Source: Legionella lytica (GTDB lineage: Bacteria; Pseudomonadota; Gammaproteobacteria; Legionellales; Legionellaceae). Taken from it: a DNA stretch of 64,000 nt. The DNA lies in contig NZ_CP071527.1 in NCBI RefSeq assembly GCF_023921225.1, forward strand, positions 508,501 to 572,500, given 5' to 3'. Positions 51,777-60,683 of the stretch are shown here, piece by piece (the stretch's first letter is position 1; each line of letters opens with the position of its first letter). Made by a program: the position numbers and the translations under genes. The notes under the pieces were generated by a model. That model was not told the origin of the DNA and did not search any database. It saw nothing but the letters and a program-made list of their open reading frames with translations.

Positions 51777-52913
51777 TTAGCGCACTAAGGATTTCTTCAA
51801 GATAACAATACGCTGATACGCCTCATCAATACGTTTCTGCTTAATTTCACCAGAACGGATCTTGGCTTCAATAATTTGAATTATTTGCTCTGGGTCTTGT
51901 TTTGCTGCCAAGGTATTACCAAAAATAAGCATATCAGCACCCGCATTGATGGCCAGCACTAAGGCCTGTTCTAAGCCATAATGATCGCTAATTGCTTTCA
52001 TTTGCAGGTCATCGGTAATAATAACACCATCAAAATGCAGGCGGTGACGTAAAAGATCGGTTAACATTTTATGCGATAACGTTGCTGGCAGCCCTGACGT
52101 GTCAAGCTGACGGTTAACTATGTGCGCACTCATGATCATGCCACAAGAATACTTTTGTCCTAATAAGTGCCGATAGGGCTCTAATTCGGACATTCTCCAG
52201 GTATCGGTAACATCGACAAAGCCTAAATGTGAATCCGCTGTAGAGCTACCATGTCCAGGAAAATGCTTATAAACGCATTGGAGTTTTTTATTTAAAAAAT
52301 TTTGCGAATAAATTTCCGCATCTTGAATAACCGTATTGGGATCGCTAGAAAAACTGCGTTCCTTTCTAGCAATTACAGGATTATCTGGATTGATATTCAC
52401 GTCAAGTAATGGCGAAAAATTTAAATTAAAACCTGAATTGACTAGGGTTTTCGCCATGAGTTCGGCGTTCGCTTCAGCGGCTTGTGGGCCTTGTTTACCT
52501 ACCTCTCCTGGAGTTAGTGTCGCAGGAAATCCATATTGTTCGCTGAGACGTGTAACTTTTCCACCTTCATAATCCACCGAAATGAGCAGCGGTAAAGCAG
52601 GGCGATGGTATTTTAAATTAGCTTGCTTAGTAAAATATTGTAAATCACGATTTAATTGTTTTACTTGTGCAGGAGACTCGATGTTTTTATCAAAGATTTG
52701 CGTTTGCCCATTGTAGTCAAATAAAATGACTCCACCAATATTATCTTTGGCAATTATTTTTACTATTTCTGATTGCGCATCAATGTGCTTGCCATCAAAC
52801 CCAATAAGCAACATCTGACCAATTTTATCATGTAAACTGATGGGAGCAGCTACTGCTGCTATGCTGGTTGTGATACACACTAAGAATAAAAAAATTGACT
52901 TTAAGTAGTCCAT
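51777..52913 (-). CDS. nagZ: glycoside hydrolase family 3 beta-N-acetylhexosaminidase (NagZ-like, exported)
   Basis: Encodes 378 residues. It removes N-acetylglucosamine from cell-wall muropeptides. GH3 motifs are ISVDYEGGKVTRL, CVYKHFPGHGSSTADSHLGF (catalytic His loop of NagZ) and FDGVIITDDLQMKAI with the nucleophile Asp. Unlike cytoplasmic E. coli NagZ it starts with a clear signal peptide (about 1-22, IAAVAA), so it is probably periplasmic or lipid-free secreted. Confidence 0.88.
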   Translation of the reverse strand: MDYLKSIFLFLVCITTSIAAVAAPISLHDKIGQMLLIGFDGKHIDAQSEIVKIIAKDNIGGVILFDYNGQTQIFDKNIESPAQVKQLNRDLQYFTKQANLKYHRPALPLLISVDYEGGKVTRLSEQYGFPATLTPGEVGKQGPQAAEANAELMAKTLVNSGFNLNFSPLLDVNINPDNPVIARKERSFSSDPNTVIQDAEIYSQNFLNKKLQCVYKHFPGHGSSTADSHLGFVDVTDTWRMSELEPYRHLLGQKYSCGMIMSAHIVNRQLDTSGLPATLSHKMLTDLLRHRLHFDGVIITDDLQMKAISDHYGLEQALVLAINAGADMLIFGNTLAAKQDPEQIIQIIEAKIRSGEIKQKRIDEAYQRIVILKKSLVR

Positions 52914-53091
52914 GTTTCACTTTAATTTAACCAAATATTGCAATAATGTACCATTTTGGTTTATTTTTATCAAGTTAATATTCTCTGTTGCCTGTTGTTT
53001 AACGAGTTTAAAACATTCTTTAATAATCAATACGATTTTCGTTGTATTAAATGGAGCAAATGTGGGGTAGAGAATATTGTGAGTAGTGCAA

Positions 53092-53126
53092 GTTGTAAGC
53101 TGGGCTGTAAAGCCCCAGCTTACAAG
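53092..53126. repeat. palindromic repeat, long-stem copy
   Basis: TTGTAAGCTGGG-CT, loop GTAA, AG-CCCCAGCTTACAA: about 14 bp with one bulged C. Same AGCTGGGCT core as the other copies, located just past the ctpA stop. Confidence 0.65.
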
Positions 53127-53133
53127 CTGCTTT

Positions 53134-54480
53134 TTATTTATTAGTAGCTAACGCCATACCTTCTAATACAGTGAACGCAGTATAAAGTTGATAGTCATTA
53201 TGTAATAGCTCATCAAGTTGAGCTTGAGGACTTTTTGCAACTTTTCCTGCATTGGTTTTATTGAGTAAGTGACCATTTAAATCTGCTTCACTAAATCCTG
53301 TCACATCTTTATTTTTAGTTGCAGTATTTTTAGGAATTTCCAACTCATTAACCACGATATCAGGTACAATTCCTTTCGCTTGAATTGATGCTCCTGATGG
53401 AGTGTAGTAAAGGGCTGTAGTTAACTTAATTCCTGTTTTACTATCCAGTGGTAATACAGTTTGCACTGAACCTTTACCAAAACTAGTAGTACCAAGAATC
53501 ACCGCACGTTTGTTGTCTTTTAGAGCACCGGCAACAATTTCTGCAGCAGAAGCAGAGCCATTGTTAATTAAGACAATCATTGGTGCATGATTTAAGACAT
53601 CAATTCCCTTAGACAGAGCAGTAAAGTCTGTGCCAGGTAAACGACCTTTAGTAGACACAATCGTTTCTGGTTTTCCGGATTTATCTTTACCAAGGAAGGC
53701 ATCAGAAACTTGAATTGCAGCATCAAGTAAGCCCCCTGGGTTGTTTCTTAAGTCCAAGATAAGACCTTTTAAGTTACCGCCTGATTGTTGTTTTAAGCGC
53801 TCAATAGCTTGCAACATATCTTTTCCAGTTAAGGCTTGGAATTGGGTCAAACGGATGTAGCCATAGCCTGGAGTTAATAGTTTGCTTTGCACGCTTTTGA
53901 TTTGAATTACTTCACGTACCAAATCAAAAGTTAAGGCTTTATTTACTCCTTTACGCAGCACTGTGAGCTGAATCGTGCTGCCTGATTTGCCGCGCATCAG
54001 GTTAACAGCATCTTTTAGAGAGAGGCCTTGAACTGATTCTTTACCTAATTTAATGATGTAGTCACCAGACTTGATTCCTGCTTTAAAGGCAGGGGTATCA
54101 ACTAAAGGTGTTACGACTTTAACCACACCGTCCTCCATAGTAACTTCAAGTCCTAATCCACCAAATTCACCACTAGTTGATGTTTGTAGTTCTTTAAACT
54201 CTTCCTCATCCAGATAACTTGAGTGAGGGTCTAAACCACTGAGCATCCCGCGGATGGCATTATCAAATAATTCCTTGTCGTCTGTGGGTTTCACATAATA
54301 TTTTTTAATTTCACCTATTGCATTGGAAAAGCGCTGTACATCTTCCAATGGCACACCCTTAGATTCAGAACTGGCACTAGTATCTTGGGGTTCATCAGCT
54401 GTAAAGGCCGTCAGAGGTAACATCAATGTGAACGCATATACTACAGCAAGCGTGCAAGGATATAGTTTTCTTATCAACAT
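53134..54480 (-). CDS. ctpA: carboxy-terminal processing protease (S41 family)
   Basis: Encodes 448 residues from ATG 54480, with GAGGAGA upstream; a start at 54552 would put a charged extension before the signal. Signal peptide to about residue 27. PDZ domain near 95-170 (GGLGLEVTMEDGVVKVVTPL), then the S41 core with the Ser/Lys dyad in NNGSASAAEIVAGAL and GTTSFGKGSVQTVLP. Acts in the periplasm on envelope proteins or murein hydrolases. Follows envC and gpmI on the same strand. Confidence 0.94.
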   Translation of the reverse strand: MLIRKLYPCTLAVVYAFTLMLPLTAFTADEPQDTSASSESKGVPLEDVQRFSNAIGEIKKYYVKPTDDKELFDNAIRGMLSGLDPHSSYLDEEEFKELQTSTSGEFGGLGLEVTMEDGVVKVVTPLVDTPAFKAGIKSGDYIIKLGKESVQGLSLKDAVNLMRGKSGSTIQLTVLRKGVNKALTFDLVREVIQIKSVQSKLLTPGYGYIRLTQFQALTGKDMLQAIERLKQQSGGNLKGLILDLRNNPGGLLDAAIQVSDAFLGKDKSGKPETIVSTKGRLPGTDFTALSKGIDVLNHAPMIVLINNGSASAAEIVAGALKDNKRAVILGTTSFGKGSVQTVLPLDSKTGIKLTTALYYTPSGASIQAKGIVPDIVVNELEIPKNTATKNKDVTGFSEADLNGHLLNKTNAGKVAKSPQAQLDELLHNDYQLYTAFTVLEGMALATNK

Positions 54481-54634
54481 AGCGATCTCCTCGGATGCAG
54501 GCCAACAAAATAAGCCGTCTTCTTTTTTTATTCTTAAATATTTTAAATGCAATTTAAGTGCCAGAGGTGTAGGCGATTACTTTAAATCCTCTTTATTCTA
54601 ATTTGTTAAAGTAATCAACAGCCTGCCTTTTAAC

Positions 54635-55759
54635 CTACGACAACCAAGCAAGAGGAGGAATTGCTTTTCCCCTTAGTCTTATTTCGAAGTATAGACCGTT
54701 TTCTTTAATTCCGCCGCTATGACCTACTGTAGCAATTTGTTCATTTTGTTTGACCGGTTCTCCCTTTCTCTTAAATAGCGATTCATTATGGGCATATAAG
54801 GTCATAAACCCTTGTCCATGATCAATAATAATGAGTAAACCATAGCCTTTTAACCAATTACTAAAAACGACTTTGCCTGGATAAACGGCAGTAACTACCG
54901 CTCCTTCATCGGCAAAAAATGTCACCCCTTGGTTCATCTTGCGTAAGGCCTGTTTCTTAGACTGGATGGGATACGGCAATTTTTTGCGCATTTGGTTAAA
55001 TGGCATGCTGGGTTGCGGAACGCTTTGTACAGCAAGAGTCTTTAATAGATTCGCTAAAGTATTTTTATTCTTTTGGGCTTCTTGTAATTTATTTTGTTTA
55101 CTTTGAATTTCATTATTCAATGAGTTGATTAATGAGGTATGATAATTTTTATTCTTTTCCAGTTGCTGCTGGTTTATTGTTAGTTCCTGTTTAAGCTTTT
55201 GTGTGGCAGCCAACTCATTATTAAGTACTTCCTTGCTTTGAGTTAACTCATTTCGGGTTGCATCTACTTGTCCAATAAGTTGTTGCCGTGACTTAATGAT
55301 GTATTGATAATAAGTTAAAATACGGCTTATCTTGTAGGGATCATCCTGGTTAAGTAGCCATTTTAACGGCTGGTACTCTCCCATTTGATAGCGGGCCCGG
55401 ATATGATTTGCTAACAATTGCTGCTGTGCGGTTAGCTGTTGGCTCAGTTGATTAACCTGTTTTTGTAAGGTAGTGATTTTTGCCGCTTTATTATTTAAAG
55501 TTTTTTGTATGGTTCGTAATTCTTGTACGCTTTTACTGATTTGTTTTGCAGTGACTGATAACTCACGATTCAACACGCCGCGTTTGTCATTGGCGGTAGT
55601 TAATGTTTGCTGTAAATTATTAATTTGCACATCGATTTGTTTGAGTTGACTTTGGGTTTGTTGAAGGCTTGATGGCGCTGCGTGCAAGCCCAAACAAAGT
55701 AGCATGCCTAAAGACATGCTTACTCCATTATTTCTTAATTTCTTTGTGCATTTAATCAT
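54635..55759 (-). CDS. envC: murein hydrolase activator EnvC-like protein
   Basis: Encodes 374 residues: signal peptide (to about 28, GLHAA), long coiled coil (about 30-235, Gln/Leu/Lys rich) and a C-terminal LytM/M23 domain. The domain lacks the first H-x3-D zinc ligands (reads GVTFFADEGAVV) and the final H-x-H (reads LYFEIR), so it is degenerate as in EnvC, which activates amidases at the septum and does not cut murein itself. Its ATG overlaps the gpmI stop (ATGA). Confidence 0.9.
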   Translation of the reverse strand: MIKCTKKLRNNGVSMSLGMLLCLGLHAAPSSLQQTQSQLKQIDVQINNLQQTLTTANDKRGVLNRELSVTAKQISKSVQELRTIQKTLNNKAAKITTLQKQVNQLSQQLTAQQQLLANHIRARYQMGEYQPLKWLLNQDDPYKISRILTYYQYIIKSRQQLIGQVDATRNELTQSKEVLNNELAATQKLKQELTINQQQLEKNKNYHTSLINSLNNEIQSKQNKLQEAQKNKNTLANLLKTLAVQSVPQPSMPFNQMRKKLPYPIQSKKQALRKMNQGVTFFADEGAVVTAVYPGKVVFSNWLKGYGLLIIIDHGQGFMTLYAHNESLFKRKGEPVKQNEQIATVGHSGGIKENGLYFEIRLRGKAIPPLAWLS

Positions 55760-57291
55760 GAGTCTTTTTCTAACAGTTGATGTCCGGACATTTCTGCAGG
55801 GGGTGTAATTCCCAATAGCGCCAGAATTGTTGGTGCTATATCCGTTAAATTTCCTTCAGTACGGGTAAAATGCCAATGACCTCCAACATAAACTAAGGGA
55901 ACTGGCTCACTGGTATGAGCAGTATGGGCTTGGTGTGTTGACTCGTCAAACATTTCTTCGGCATTACCGTGATCAGCGGTGATGAGTAGTTGTCCACTTT
56001 GTTGTTCCAGTGCCTCCCAGACTCGGTGCATGCACTGATCCAAACATTCAATCGCACGAATAGTGGCATCGAAATCGCCAGAATGTCCTACCATATCTGC
56101 ATTGGCATAGTTACAGATAATGACGTCATAGGCTTGGTTGTTAATTGCCTCTACCAAACGATCAGTTAATTGCGGCGCGCTCATTTCCGGTTGTAGGTTG
56201 TAGGTGGCTACTTTAGGTGAAGGAATTAAGACGCGTTCTTCATTGCTAAAGACTTGTTCTTTGCCTCCATTAAAGAAAAAGGTGACATGAGCATATTTCT
56301 CTGTTTCCGCAATACGTAATTGCCTCAGCCCATGAGCCGCAATCACTTCTCCTAAGGTGTTAGTTAAAGGTATTGGCGGGAATGCGGAAGTAGTCGCTAA
56401 ATTTTTATCATATTGAGTCATACTGACAAAATGCGATAAGCGAGGACATACTTGGCGGTTAAATTGCGTCAATGTGGTATCGATAAATGCTGTAGTTAAT
56501 TGTCTTGCCCGGTCTGCACGGAAATTAAAAAATAAAATTGCATCCCCATCATTAATGATTTTTCCGGTGCCAATTTGGGTTGGCGGAATAAATTCGTCGC
56601 TGAGATTTTGTTGATAATACGATTTAATGGCGGCTTCTGCATCTGCGAATTGGTGTTGGCTTTGGCCTTGAGTTAATAAGTCATAGACAGGGACGATGCG
56701 TTCCCAACGATTATCACGATCCATAGCGTAATAACGGCCACTAATAGAGCAAATTTGTGCAACAGGATATTTTTTCAGTTCAGCATTTAGGCGTTCAATA
56801 CTATGTAGTGCACTTTTGGGGGGGGTGTCCCGCCCATCCAGAAAGAGGTGCAAACAAACGGAATGAAAATTATGCTCGGCGCAAAGAGCAAGTAAAGCAA
56901 ATAAATGCCGTTCATGGCTGTGAACACCGCCTGGTGAGAGTAACCCCATAATATGGAGCGACTTGCCGCTTTGTTTTAAGTCGTGGAGCATATTAAGAAA
57001 TACTGTATTTTTAGCAAACTCACCCTGAACGATGCTTTGATTAATCCGGGTAAAATCTTGCTGAATTACACGACCTGCGCCAATGTGCATGTGCCCTACT
57101 TCTGAGTTGCCCATTTGCTCGTCAGGTAGGCCCACAGGTAAGCCTGAAGCATTTAAAAGTATATGAGGGCGTGTTTGCCACCATTCATCCCATTGTGGGG
57201 TATTGGCTTGAGCAATAGCATTGTGTTTATTATTCTTATTATAACCCCAGCCATCTAAAATCATCAGCAGCAGGGGGGCTTTCTTGTGCAT
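55756..57291 (-). CDS. gpmI: 2,3-bisphosphoglycerate-independent phosphoglycerate mutase
   Basis: Encodes 511 residues from ATG 57291 (GGAG 6 bases upstream). Interconverts 3- and 2-phosphoglycerate using two manganese ions. Seen are LMILDGWGYN, the catalytic Ser loop QMGNSEVGHMHIGAGR, HLFLDGRDTPP, FFNFRADRARQLT, and ITADHGNAEEM with QAHTAHTSEPVP metal ligands. The gpmI-envC-ctpA order is conserved in gammaproteobacteria. Confidence 0.96.
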   Translation of the reverse strand: MHKKAPLLLMILDGWGYNKNNKHNAIAQANTPQWDEWWQTRPHILLNASGLPVGLPDEQMGNSEVGHMHIGAGRVIQQDFTRINQSIVQGEFAKNTVFLNMLHDLKQSGKSLHIMGLLSPGGVHSHERHLFALLALCAEHNFHSVCLHLFLDGRDTPPKSALHSIERLNAELKKYPVAQICSISGRYYAMDRDNRWERIVPVYDLLTQGQSQHQFADAEAAIKSYYQQNLSDEFIPPTQIGTGKIINDGDAILFFNFRADRARQLTTAFIDTTLTQFNRQVCPRLSHFVSMTQYDKNLATTSAFPPIPLTNTLGEVIAAHGLRQLRIAETEKYAHVTFFFNGGKEQVFSNEERVLIPSPKVATYNLQPEMSAPQLTDRLVEAINNQAYDVIICNYANADMVGHSGDFDATIRAIECLDQCMHRVWEALEQQSGQLLITADHGNAEEMFDESTHQAHTAHTSEPVPLVYVGGHWHFTRTEGNLTDIAPTILALLGITPPAEMSGHQLLEKDS

Positions 57292-57409
57292 GCAATGCTC
57301 CATACGTTAAATAGAACGTAATTATACGCAACACATCGTTGAATAGCTCTTAAAATTTTATGTTAAAAAGGTTAGACTATGCACATTTTTTTAGGTTGGA
57401 AGAGTCGTT

Positions 57410-58120
57410 TTGGAACAAAAAATTCCCCAGCACATTGCTATCGTTATGGATGGAAATGGGCGTTGGGCTGAAAGTCAAGGTTTGCCACGCATCGAAGGTC
57501 ATAAAGCGGGAGTTGAATCCGTACGAAAAATGATCCGCGCATGCATGGAAAAAAAAGTTGCTTGTTTAAGCCTATTTGCATTTAGTTCTGAAAATTGGGC
57601 ACGTCCAATGGACGAAGTATCTTTTTTAATGGGATTATTTATAGAATCGTTGCGCCGAGAACTTAGCGAATTGAATGAGAATGGCGTGCGGATGTGTTTT
57701 ACTGGAGACCGCAGTTTATTGTCTCCTGCACTGCAACAACAAATGCGTGAGGCGGAGTCCGTTACTGCGAATAATGCGCAATTGACTCTGAATATAGTCG
57801 TTAATTACGGCGGCAAATGGGATTTGGTTACTGCTGCGAAAAAAGCCGCACAAGCAATTGCTCAAGGACAATTGACTCTTGATGAGCTTGATGAAGCGTG
57901 TTTTGCTAGTTATTTGGATACGGCAAATTTACCTGATCCGGATTTATTTATTCGCACGAGTGGTGAATTACGCATCAGTAATTTCTTTCTCTGGCAACTT
58001 GCGTATACAGAGCTTTATTTTACAGACGTACATTGGCCAGATTTTGGTGAGGACGAGCTAGAAAAAGCCTTAGCTTCATTTAGTAAAAGAAAAAGGCGTT
58101 TCGGGCAAATTTCTAATTGA
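57410..58120 (+). CDS. uppS: undecaprenyl diphosphate synthase
   Basis: Encodes 236 residues. Builds the C55 lipid carrier for murein and O-antigen. [16 protein letters not shown] holds the catalytic Asp, followed by [22 protein letters not shown] and the C-terminal [20 protein letters not shown]. The start is TTG at 57410 with GGAAGAG at 57398-57404; no ATG fits. First gene of the envelope cluster. Confidence 0.95.
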   Translation: MEQKIPQHIAIVMDGNGRWAESQGLPRIEGHKAGVESVRKMIRACMEKKVACLSLFAFSSENWARPMDEVSFLMGLFIESLRRELSELNENGVRMCFTGDRSLLSPALQQQMREAESVTANNAQLTLNIVVNYGGKWDLVTAAKKAAQAIAQGQLTLDELDEACFASYLDTANLPDPDLFIRTSGELRISNFFLWQLAYTELYFTDVHWPDFGEDELEKALASFSKRKRRFGQISN

Positions 58121-58314
58121 ACTAATGCATGTAGCTTAGAAACTACGGTGCTTAGGTCAAGATCTATCATCTTCGTGTTGGCGGAGATCCCTCTCTAGGG
58201 TGGTTTGAGATCACATTTAGAGATGGATTTCTCCTGACGCGGAAATGACAGTATTCTTAACTTAAGTATAGTGAGTTTAGGGGTTACATCAAATCATCTA
58301 TAGAGGGCAGTCTT

Positions 58315-59100
58315 ATGTTTTTACAACGATTAATTACTTCCTTAATTTTAGTGCCCTTGGTTTTATTTATTATTTTTTACGGGCCACCTTGGCTATTAGC
58401 AAGTATTGTCGTCTTGATTTTTTTAGCTGCAAGCCGAGAGGCTTTTCAATTAATTCCCTTGCAGAACTTAGGCATGCAAATCGGTTTTCTTGTTCTAATG
58501 TTAGTGGCATTATGGGGATGTGGCTATTTATTTTCATATTGGCTTGGACTGGGATTAATTCTCTGGGCTTTTAATATTGTTGCTATTGTTACTTTTCCCA
58601 AGTCACAGGAATATTGGGGGTATCCTGCGGTGGTTGCCGCTGCTTGTTTAGTGCTTTTACCCTTATTTATTCAAAGCTTGGTTCATTTGTATTATTTGCC
58701 AAACGGAAAGGAGCTGCTCGTTTATTTGCTGTTTTTGATTTGGGCCTCTGATATTGGTGCGTACTTAAGTGGTAAATTGATGGGCAAAAATAAGCTGATT
58801 CCTCAAGTCAGCCCAGGAAAATCCTGGGAAGGCGTGCTAGGTGGTTTAATTTTGTCTATGATTATAGCAGGGGTTGGCAGTATGTATTTTCATCCCGTTG
58901 CTCTGGGATACTGGTTATTTCTAGCTTTTTGCACGGTAATTATTTCAATTTTCGGCGATTTGTTTATCAGTATTCTGAAGCGGCGCTGTCATTTAAAGGA
59001 CACAGGAACTCTGATTCCTGGTCACGGTGGTATTTTAGATCGCCTGGATAGTTTGATTGCTGCCCTACCTGTCTTTTACTTTGGATTAACTGTGGGGTAG
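58315..59100 (+). CDS. cdsA: phosphatidate cytidylyltransferase
   Basis: Encodes 261 residues with about seven membrane helices. Makes CDP-diacylglycerol, the precursor used by PssA. The C-terminal signature ILKRRCHLKDTGTLIPGHGG-ILDRLDS and the GKLMGKNKLIPQVSPGKSWEG block are intact. rseP starts 4 bases later with no dxr gene between them. Confidence 0.94.
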   Translation: MFLQRLITSLILVPLVLFIIFYGPPWLLASIVVLIFLAASREAFQLIPLQNLGMQIGFLVLMLVALWGCGYLFSYWLGLGLILWAFNIVAIVTFPKSQEYWGYPAVVAAACLVLLPLFIQSLVHLYYLPNGKELLVYLLFLIWASDIGAYLSGKLMGKNKLIPQVSPGKSWEGVLGGLILSMIIAGVGSMYFHPVALGYWLFLAFCTVIISIFGDLFISILKRRCHLKDTGTLIPGHGGILDRLDSLIAALPVFYFGLTVG

Positions 59101-59104
59101 CGCC

Positions 59105-60457
59105 ATGCTTTTAACGTTACTGTATTTTTTATTGGCCCTATTGTTGTTGGTCACGATCCATGAATATGGTCATTTTCAAGTTGCGCGGTGGTGTGGTGTA
59201 AAGGTACTGCGCTTTTCTTTTGGTTTTGGCAAGATTTTAGCAAGCTGGAAAGACAAAAAAGGGACTGAATATGCCTGGTCTCTTTTTCCCTTTGGTGGTT
59301 ATGTCAAAATGCTTGATGAATCGGAAGGTGAGGTGCCAGAAAACGAGCGGCATTTAGCCTTTAATAATCAATCTGTTTGGAAGCGTATTGCTATTGTGCT
59401 TGCTGGACCAATGTTTAATTTCATTTTTGCTTTTTTTGCTTTGTGGTTGGTTTTAGTTATTGGTATGCCATCTCTGGCGCCAATGATTGATGGGGTGCGT
59501 CCAGGCAGCATTGCCGCAGAGGCCGGACTTAAGGCAAAAGAGGAAATCATTTCATTAAATAATATTAAGATAAACAGTTGGCGGGATTTTCAATATGCCA
59601 TGATGCCTATGGTGGGTTCTAATGAAACGGTTCATCTCGTCGTCAAATCTTTAGAGAACGGACAACAGAGCCAAATCTCCCTACCTTTAGCCAATTGGGT
59701 TCTGGATGATAAAAAGCCCGATCCACTAAAAAGCTTAGGAATAGAACCTTTTATTCCGTCGATCCCACCGATTGTTGGCGAAGTGATTCCTGACTCTCCT
59801 GCAGATAAAGCAGGATTAAAAATTGGGGATAAAGTTTTGACGGTGGATGGTAAATCGTTTACTGATTGGTTATTTTTGGTCGAGTACGTACAGGCACGCC
59901 CTGATGAGCAAATAAACTTAAAAATTAATCGAAAAGATGTGATACAACAGCTTACGGTACATGTTGGCAGCCACGATAATAAAGGAAAAATTGAAGGCTT
60001 CTTGGGGGTAAGATCTCAAAAAGTCAAATGGCCTGAGCGTTGGCTGCGTATGGAGCGCGAACAACCGCTTGCTGCATTAAATACAGCGTTAAGACAAACA
60101 GCTCAGTTAACTGGTACAACGTTTATTTTAATGGGACGTTTAGTTACCGGTAAATTAGGCTTAAATAGCATTAGCGGCCCGGTTGGTATTGCTCAAGGAG
60201 CTGGAGACTCAGGGCGTGGTGGTTTAGCTGCGTATCTCTTTTTTCTGGCCTTAGTAAGTATTAGTTTAGGCGCTTTAAATTTATTACCAATTCCTATGCT
60301 TGATGGTGGACATTTGCTGTATTATGTCCTCGAAGTTATCCGAGGCAAACCCGTATCCGATAGTTTAAAGTCAGCTGGGGCATATGTTGGCTTACTCTTG
60401 TTGGCGGCGTTGATGTTTATCGCCTTAACCAATGATTTATCACGATTGACGGGTTAG
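59105..60457 (+). CDS. rseP: site-2 zinc metalloprotease RseP
   Basis: Encodes 450 residues, the E. coli length. HEYGHF (H19, E20, H23) in the first membrane helix and LNLLPIPMLDGGHL in a later helix form the intramembrane zinc site, with two PDZ domains between (about 115-200 and 205-290). It cleaves anti-sigma factors and leftover signal peptides. Cotranscribed with cdsA and probably bamA. Confidence 0.95.
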   Translation: MLLTLLYFLLALLLLVTIHEYGHFQVARWCGVKVLRFSFGFGKILASWKDKKGTEYAWSLFPFGGYVKMLDESEGEVPENERHLAFNNQSVWKRIAIVLAGPMFNFIFAFFALWLVLVIGMPSLAPMIDGVRPGSIAAEAGLKAKEEIISLNNIKINSWRDFQYAMMPMVGSNETVHLVVKSLENGQQSQISLPLANWVLDDKKPDPLKSLGIEPFIPSIPPIVGEVIPDSPADKAGLKIGDKVLTVDGKSFTDWLFLVEYVQARPDEQINLKINRKDVIQQLTVHVGSHDNKGKIEGFLGVRSQKVKWPERWLRMEREQPLAALNTALRQTAQLTGTTFILMGRLVTGKLGLNSISGPVGIAQGAGDSGRGGLAAYLFFLALVSISLGALNLLPIPMLDGGHLLYYVLEVIRGKPVSDSLKSAGAYVGLLLLAALMFIALTNDLSRLTG

Positions 60458-60471
60458 CGGCAAAATAGAAT

Positions 60472-60499
60472 GTAGCTTGGATGCTTGCATCCTGGCTAC
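60472..60499. repeat. short palindrome between rseP and bamA
   Basis: GTAGC..GGATGC-TT-GCATCC..GGCTAC. Same GTAGCcTGGATG theme as the element at 26071-26160. Confidence 0.55.
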
Positions 60500-60683
60500 G
60501 TTAGAAATAGAAGCTTGACAGTCGTTTCTACTTCCTATAAAAAGTGCATCAAAATTTAATGTATCTGGGTATTTTTTATATCCGGAATCACATGCGTACT
60601 TCGTATCGCCATAAATTGCCATTTTAGTATTTGCTAAAAGAACATTTAGAATCGAGCGAGGTAAAACTGGACGTAAAATAATA

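Noticed and set aside
52956..53144. 62-codon plus-strand frame between nagZ and ctpA
   Set aside because: It reads through the palindromic repeat at 53092-53126, lacks a ribosome binding site and has erratic composition.
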